Part shown: piece after piece, positions 39,301 through 48,300 of the stretch
How the letters are laid out: each line of letters begins with the position of its first letter
Position numbering within the stretch: position 1 is the stretch's first letter
Assembly: GCF_954871325.1 (NCBI RefSeq)
Contig: NC_088777.1
Coordinates: forward strand, 43,811,366-43,875,365
Reading direction: 5' to 3'
Source: Gordionus sp. m RMFG-2023
Taxonomy: Eukaryota; Nematomorpha; Gordioida; Chordodea; Parachordodidae
Length of the DNA: 64,000 nucleotides
The notes under the pieces: generated by a model
The model's database searches: none
Told to the model about the DNA's origin: nothing
Seen by the model: the letters and a program-made list of their open reading frames with translations, nothing else
Made by a program: the position numbers and the translations under genes

Positions 39301-42300
39301 TTATTGTTGAAAAATAATGAAGAGTCACCGAATGTGTACCGAACTTGAAAGGTTAAAGGCTAGACGTAAATCATCCCTTAGGAAAGACATAAAACTAGTA
39401 AATATTATTTTTTTTTCCAAACTCAAAAATAAAAAATAAAATTATTTTCAAAATGGCAGGTGTATCATCCAGAAGCTGTTGAGGATACATGGAAAGCCCT
39501 TAATACTTATGCCATTTCACAAATCTATAAACAGAACAGTCTTTTTGAAATGGAAAGGAAATTCTTACATTATCCCGACATCATTGGTAAATGTTTAATT
39601 TCAAAATAAAAGATAAAGATGAAGATGGTCCTTTGAAATTGAAGAGGGGGGTAGAAGTTATCACTAATGGAATAAAATTAGGGGAGAGTAGGGGGATAAA
39701 TGAATGCAAAATGGGTACGTTAATTTAGAATTGGTAGAGGGGTAATAGAGTCATTGGCTCAAAGATAGGGGGTAAGTGGTGTTTAAATGCCTGTATAAAA
39801 AAATATATAAGTGATTTAATATTCCCCGCGAATTTAGAAAATATTAACGATGAAAATTTAAAAAACTGGGCAAGCGGAAAAGTTTACGAAAAAAAGGAAG
39901 ATAGAATATTGGCCAATCGCTACAAAATAAAGCAATCCTTCTCGATACACATGAAAATGAATTTCAGCGAAACTATAAAGCATAGAACACCCTGGGGTCA
40001 TGTTGAACAGATATATTCTATACGATATAAGTATTTAATATCAAATTATATTAAGCAATGTGAATACGATTGGTTAAGAATAGGTAAATCCGATTTCGGA
40101 CGTTAGGGAGGGCTAAAAGAAGAGAGAGAGAAAAAAAATTAAATAATAAATATTATTTTTATAAATATGATACAAGGAGCAAATATAAGAGCAAATATGA
40201 AGAATATTTTGAAAAATCCCCCTTTAAAAAAATTCGCGACGTGATACCAGAGGCTGGTGACATGGTGGTTAAACCTATGATAGAACAAGTAAAATAAATC
40301 CCCTTTTTATTTCCGTGAAAGAAAAAAAATAAAATAATTATACAATTAATTCAATTTTTTAAAAGCCCGATAAATTAAAAGCTCGCTTTGACAAGGAAGC
40401 AGATCCGAAAAAGGGGAAGAATATTGATATGAATCTCTTGAAGGTTGAAATTGATAAAAAAGTTACTAGGCGCCCAACGTTGACTCCAGCTGTATTTAAG
40501 GAATTGAAACTCAAGGAGGAATCTTCGAAATCAAAAACCGACTTATCGACTCCAAAGTTAATTCGTTAACACATTCTTATATTATATTATACTTCTAATA
40601 TTTTAAAGACTAATAAAAAGTGCACCAAGTGGAGATATGAAAGTAAAACTGTCGATCGCCGCTATTCCTAAAATAGGTGAACCCGAAAAAAAGGAAACCA
40701 CGGTAAGTGAATTGCTTTTGATGATTTAAAAAAAAATGCCTAAAGTTAAACAAAATTAAGTTAATTTTATTTTTCACAGCTGACTTTTTGTTTAAAGCTG
40801 AAAATATTAAATAAATCATTGACCTAATTTTAAAAAAAAATGGTTGTAATAGTATTACAGTAATCAGTATAAGCTATTATAGCCCTTTAACTAAACACAG
40901 TCATATTTTGAGATATTTTTCAACAATTAAATCATAGTTAATATAGATCCGCATTACCAGGATTTAAGATTTGAATATCGAATATTTATAACCTGCGGTT
41001 GAGTATAAAATTAAAATAAATGTTTTAAACTGGCTGTAGCGTAAGATTAACAGGACTCTAATTAAATTTTAACATCATATTTAGGAATTAATTTTTAATC
41101 TTTTTCTTATAATAAGCCAAGGCTAAGTAACCCTGCATTCACAATTAGCGCGAATTAGTGGCGAAGTATACAAAAATTAATGTAAAATGATTATAATTAT
41201 ATCTTTTATATTTCGACGGGAATTCGCGGTAATTGCGAATGCAAAGTAAGCTATGTTACAAAAATGTATTTAATTTATTGTATAATATGGTATAGATTCC
41301 TGCGAAAGATTTAAAATTAGAATCAAAAGAGAGTGAAAAATCGATAATAAAAAAAGATAGCGAAATAATAATTGAAGGTGTGAAAGAAATTGAAAAACCG
41401 GATGTTAAGATTGACGAAAAGAAAGACAAGGTAGACGAAAAACCCGAAAAAGTTGATGAAAAGCACGATAAAAAAAAAGAAGACCCAAAGAAAGAAGATG
41501 CGATTGGTAAATATAATAATAATTTAATCGCTGACCGAATATTTTTACTTAAGAGATACCGGGGTGAGGTTTATTATTTATTTAGTCCATATTAGGAATA
41601 AAATCCTTAAGGATAGGTAAGTAGATTTTGTAAATGATTAATTATTGTGATATTCGTTCATGAAAATTTATTTTAGCTCCTTCCCCTAATTCTATAGTTT
41701 ACAGTCTTAAGTATATAATCAGAGAGTATTATTATAATACGGAATCATTAATTTCAATATTATTTTTTTTCTAAACCTCTTTGATTGCAGAACCTCCCAA
41801 GCAAAATGATCAAATTAACAAGGATGATATTCAGGTTATTTAAAATTTTTTGTTCATTGATTTATAATTGAGAAATTAAAAAAAAATATGTAAGAAAGAC
41901 TTTTGGCGTTCTTTATATATTGTAAAAACAACATTAATTTTAATGTCTTATGTAAATGGCAAAATTTTCAAGTCTAGTCCAGCCCAGTTGGAATTAAATT
42001 GTTCCCCGCACCTTCCAAATATCGGGCGCGGTTCGGTTTTATTTTTTTTACTAAGGTTACTCGGTCTGGTTTTTTACAAAAATATATCGATTATGATAGA
42101 AACTGCCAAGTCAACATATAGCAATTTTCTAAATAACAACCTAATTTGGTAAACACAGATCAAAATTAATTTAAATACAATAAGATTTAATTATTTTTTT
42201 AATATTTTACGAAATCACGGTCGAGTCCGATTTACTACATATCCCCCACCCCCCGAGGAATGAATTACCGAGTTGGCTTCAGATAAAATAACGTGATCCT

Positions 42301-45300
42301 TTGGATTCGAACCCTGAACCATATGGAAAGCGATACTCTTATCGGGCCACAGACACTTTCAGAAAAATACGATTTTTTAAATATCATTATAACCAAATGT
42401 TCGGCCTATATAAAATTTTTTCAGACGTTATCCAGACCCGCCAGACTCATTGCAGATCTCTAATATGAATATATTACAGTCAATTTGTGTAATCAGTCAA
42501 TTCCAAAGTTGTCAAAAACTTTATATGGATACAAAAATGTTGTATCTGGATCTTATGCAATTACATTTTTTAAAAATATTTGTATCTTTGTATCTTTATA
42601 TAATGATATAATTTTATTTTAGGTTTTTTTTTACTATCTTAAATTTTTTAAAATTTTAATCTATATTTTGTATTAATTTTAATTCATAAATATCTCTCCA
42701 AATTTCCAATTCAAGACTAGTATTATTTTACACAATAAAATAACGAAAATATGGTAAATATAAATATAATATTTTTTAGATGATTAATAGTTAGTGATAC
42801 TGATGACGAAGAAACAACCAGCTTTAGCAATTTTCTGCAAACTTGATTGAACTGGCTTAAAATGCCAGAAAATATTTTTTTTTATAAAAGAATTGACATA
42901 GCGATTAGTCAATGAAATTTTAATGTTTTTTTAATTTTTTTAGCTCCAAAATTATAAACATCCATCAAGCCTTTGACTGATTATTATAAAAATGAGTGTG
43001 ATGATTTTTAATATATTTAAAGATTATACTAGTGTCATGGTGTTATTCATAAAGTGCCCTACCTTCTTACCCACCAGTTAAAATAATTTTTAGTATTAGT
43101 GCTAAAAATGTGTTTAAATGGAGATGCCTCAGTGAGAAACAAATGTTTTATATATAAATAAAATATCCTGAATAAAAAAAAAAATTTTTCAATTATTTGA
43201 GTTCTATTTGATCACAATAAAATATCTTAATACTATCTTGAAAAATTGTATCTGTATTTAGAAACTTCTATGGGACATATATCTGTATCTAAATTCATTT
43301 TGAATCATGATCTGTATCTAGCTATATTTGAAAAGTATCTTTTAACAACTCTGATCGAGTATTAACCATCTGTCACTTCTCCTAAATGCCATTATATAAA
43401 TAAAAAATCAGGGATGTGAACCAAAATGGGGTTCAGGAATTTAAAATTGTTTTGTTAGACATTATGGAACTACAGGCCAAACAGGAACTGATTTTTGAAT
43501 CCCTCGAACTCGGGGTACCGGGGCAGGTTCAGACTTTGATGAAATAGGTTTCATATAAGTTTCTGCTTTTAAAAATTCCGCTACAGTTTAAAATTCATGA
43601 ACCCTATATGGGTTCATATCCCCTGTCAAAAATGATTCAAGAGTATTAAATGTCTAATCATAGGATAGCTATTCCACATATATAGCAATACATTTTTTGG
43701 CGAAATTAATCATTAAAATGTAAAGAAACCTAAACAAATTATTGTTTTCAACTTTAAATCATTTTCGTTAGCGCGATTTTAATTTTAATAATATATTTTT
43801 CCCAGAAATATATCTTAGCAATGTAGATGACCTATCATATAATTGCGATGAATCAGCATATTGAATGATTACGCAAATTGACTGCATGTGTAAGTCACAT
43901 TTTTTTTAAATATAAATTTGACTCACCCCTGTCCATTAAAAGCATAACGATTATCATTATAGTTAAATTTTTTACAAATTCTTCTCACATTTATGGCTAA
44001 TAATTGATTGAAATTTATAATAGATCAAGGATGAGAAGGCCATTGACAAATTATCTAATGAAGGTGTACCAAAAGTAGAATCTCCATTAAAGATTGTAGA
44101 AGAAACCAGTAAAGAGAAACCCAAAGATGTAATCCATCCCACCGAAGGCATTAAGTCTAAGTCCCCTACCAAAGATGTAGTTACTGAAAAACCTAAAGAT
44201 TCACCGACTAAGATGGTTAAGGAAGAAGTAGCACATCCAGAGGTTACTGACACAAAATGTAAATATTTCTAAAATAAATTTAGGACATAAATTTATACCA
44301 TTTGCATCAAAATTACCTAATATTTTATCAAATTTATATTAAAAGAAATAGGTGCTTTTCTAATTTCGGCCATTTTTTTTATATTCCATATCATAGGTTA
44401 CTCGTAATTCGAAATGTTCACATTTGTATGAATCATTATTTAATACTTGTTTTATTCTATTCGTATAATTTAGAATCAAATTCGAATAATTTTTATATAG
44501 GCCTAGTTGTACCACGCATATATTTTATGATTGAAATATTTTTTTATTGAATTTTTAAAATTTAAATTATAAACTAAATAATTTATAAAATTAATTAGCA
44601 CCGGAAGTTGTTAAAGTAACTTCGACTACCACAGTTAAAGAGACACTCCCGGCAGAGGTAACAGCGAAACCAGAGAAGACTGAGCCAGCAAAAGTTTCTC
44701 AAGACAAACCTGCTAAAACTACAAGTAAATGGACATCAAAGAAGCCAGCCGATAAACCAGCCGCTAAAGATAAACCAGCAGAAAAGGCCGAAGTCAAAAA
44801 ACCCGAAAAAAAGGAATATAGTTTTCAAAAAAAAAAAACTGATACGCCATCAGCCTCAGAACCGGGAGCACCTAAAAAAGATCCGCCAAAGGAAATCAAA
44901 AAAGACCCGCCAAAGGAAATCAAAAAAGACCCGCCAAAAGAAATCAAAAAAGACCCAGGGAAGGGTATGTATTTTAAATACAATTATTCAACTATTTAAG
45001 TTGACTTTATTATACAACCAATAATAAGAACTATATATTCAAGTTTCTTTAATATCCAAAAATATAATAGTATATAAAATTAATAATGGTTCTTCCACGA
45101 GTTTCACATGTTGGCTCCCGTTCCAGCAATAAATTTTTAATTTTTGGTAAACATCAAGATGAATATATTGGACAAAAAAATAAATAAACTTAATTTAAAA
45201 TCCACCCTAAACCGAATTTACCCAGGTTCCGGTGGGGTTAACGCAAAAATCTTGGTGACCTTTGCCAAAACGCCAACATCATTGTGGGGTTTTGGGCATC

Positions 45301-48300
45301 CACGAGGAGTTTGCAGGAGAGTCTGCTTGGGAAGGTGCATTTATTCCTCTTACTTGTCAAATATGCAGAGTTGGGCAAGCCCTTATATAAGGATCAAGAT
45401 GTATATTCTTTTTAAAAAAGTATATCTTAAATATAAATACAATTATCTTATTAAAAATGTCAAAAAGATAAATGATATAAATACAATTTTTATTTTTATT
45501 CATACTTCACAAACGGCAAATAAAAAAAAACCTAAAACAAATTAACATTCTTACCAGACCAAGATCTCCAAACAACTTTAAACATATAGGGCAATAATAT
45601 ATTACCAACACACTTCGCGAATATGCGTCCACGAAAAAGATTGGGACTCTCCTCTGATTGCACGTTCCGTTAAATTTCTCCATTCGAACCCGCAATCAGA
45701 GGAACTTACTAATTTTCATTTCATCAAAAATCACAGTAGATACGAATGGCACTGAAGAACTCAGGATATTATTAGGACTCCGTCTTAACAGCAATATCGT
45801 CACACCACACATATGCATCCTCTGCAACACTCAGGTTGACAGCAAAGGTCATCACTCATTACAGTGTAAATTTTCTAAAGGCAGGCACCCCGCCACCGGA
45901 TAATTAACAACTTAATCCACAAGACGCTTTTATTAACCAACATTCCGTCCACATTAAAACCGTCGGATTAAATACATCTGATAATAAAAGACTAGATGTC
46001 GTTACTCTTACGCCGTCGAAAGGGCAGTCTCTGATTTGGATGCCGAATTATCCAAACTTAGCAAGATTTGCAATTAGAAAATGCACATTTTCTACCCTTT
46101 GTTACTAGCATATTAGGGAACTTCGGCGAAGATACAATTCTATTTTAAAAACTTTGGGTGAAAGGTTATATCTCAGACAAAGAATATCTCTTGAGATTTA
46201 TTTATTTAATTTTAACTCCATCCTCGACTCTATGCCTGACAAAATAATAATCCCCATCCACCGTTTTTTTTAAAAAATATTCTAATTTATATATATATTT
46301 TTTTTAAACTTTTTGAATATTTGAAATTAAAAATTTAAATAAAATTAATGATTATTTATTTAATCGCACAGCCTTAATATTATTTATAATAAAATATTCT
46401 ACACTATTAAATAGGTGTGTCTTGTTAAGTGGGGTAAAAGGGGGGCCGACACTATTTTGTGTTTTTCCCCAAATATTTTATTGCACACAATCGCGGTACT
46501 GCCCAACTCTGTAAATAAGTATCACTCCTTATTAGTATTTTGACAGTATACTTATTTTAATATTTTTATAAAATATATCCTTGTTTTTTAAATTATATTA
46601 TATTAGCAAAACCGAAACCCGCGAAAAAATGGGGAACCATCGAGTGTGATTCTAGTAAGCTCTTGTATTGCTATCATTTATTATATTAAGATATTGACTC
46701 AAAATTTTAAATATACAAGTTATAATATAGCAATGACTTAAATAAGCTTTTTAGATGTGACCAAATTTAACAGCTAACCCAGTCTATAAAATCTTTTAAT
46801 TTATTTATTATTGAAACCAATAAAAACCAAAATCGATCCCATTAAATTTTAAACTCGATCATAGTGTTTGCACTGGTCCGGTCGGACCTGTAATCGACGG
46901 CCCGATCTCATTTGACTATTACGTCCGACAACACGATCCGGTACGACCGAGACCACTAAAAAAGATAAAAGTCTATAATGAATTACTTTTTAATTAATTT
47001 ACATGAATACTTATAACATGATTTTTTAATGTCTAACACTTTTGACGATATAATTATCAAAATATTGGTAATTTAGCACATTTCTTTTTTAATAAATTTA
47101 TTGTAGATTAAACTTTTATAGAATAACAAAAAAACATATTTGAAATGGGACCGATATCCCCTGGCATAATGGTCCAGTCCCATTTTAGAAAAAGACCGGA
47201 CCGGACGGGATGGCTGCAAATACTATTCGATTAACATGTAAATCTCGTCTAATTTTTTTGTGATTAGGCATGCTCGAAGGATCCTTTTGCCCAAATAAAA
47301 ATATTTTCATCATGCAAAGAAAAAAAGCTGATACATCTCCTCAGTGATGCCACTTTTTACGGCTATTTGTTAAGGTTCCCATTTTCAAGCCTGGCATGGA
47401 TTTTAATTTTTTTTGTTTCAGACATTGCCGTTTCCAAAATTTGGTCATTTATAATTTATTGTAGTATTAAAAAAATAAGAGAAGCGATGATCTATCACGT
47501 GATTTTCTAAGAGAATTTATAAGTCGAATACATATGGGCCCTTTAAAAAATGGATCTACCTTAGGTTGATTTGTGTCTGACAGGGGTTCAGTAATTATGA
47601 TCAATGAGCAGACACCTCTTTAGATTTGGCTTAGACAATAATTTATTTGTCGCACATTCCAATTCTAAAAATAATAACGATTTTAAAAAAATTAATTTTC
47701 TCTTAATTTATGATAAAGTAATTTCAGAAATAGATAACATAGAAATTGATCATCTTAATAATTATTTTGCAAATAATATTTCATATTGCACATTTTATAA
47801 GTTTAAAGTAAAAATATATTAAAACTAATAAATAACCAAAAATCGACCAAATCAAAAACTTACATTCGTTGGTTAATATTATATTGCCAACCTCCTTATT
47901 TTACATCTGCCTGTTATATATGTTTAGAGAAAAAACATATCTATTGCATCTTGTTTATACTCTTGTATTATAACATAATTCAAGGTAAACCTCCAGACCC
48001 AAAGGTAATTATTATTATTTTTCATAAAATTATTATTTTTTATAGACATAACAATAATGCATTATATTATGATTCAAGAAATTTAATAGAGATTTATTAT
48101 GGAATATATAATGGGTTTAAAAATGTTTAACTAAATCTGTATATTATACATAATTTTACAATAAAAACAAAGTGTCTTGCCCTTAAATTTTGTTAAGATT
48201 ATACCAATAAAATTGAAATTACGGAAGAAGTATTATATGATCTAGAGAAAGGAGCTTTGACATTAGCTGGAAAAAAATTATATTAATAGGGATTTAACAT

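Noticed and set aside
45144-45545. 133-residue open frame overlapping the left end of the hAT-like element
   Set aside because: Composition changes along its length, there is no domain, and it crosses the element boundary. Probably chance.
47604-47822. 72-residue Asn-rich open frame in myosin intron 26
   Set aside because: AT-rich, low-information sequence with no splice signals fitting the myosin phases and no family match.
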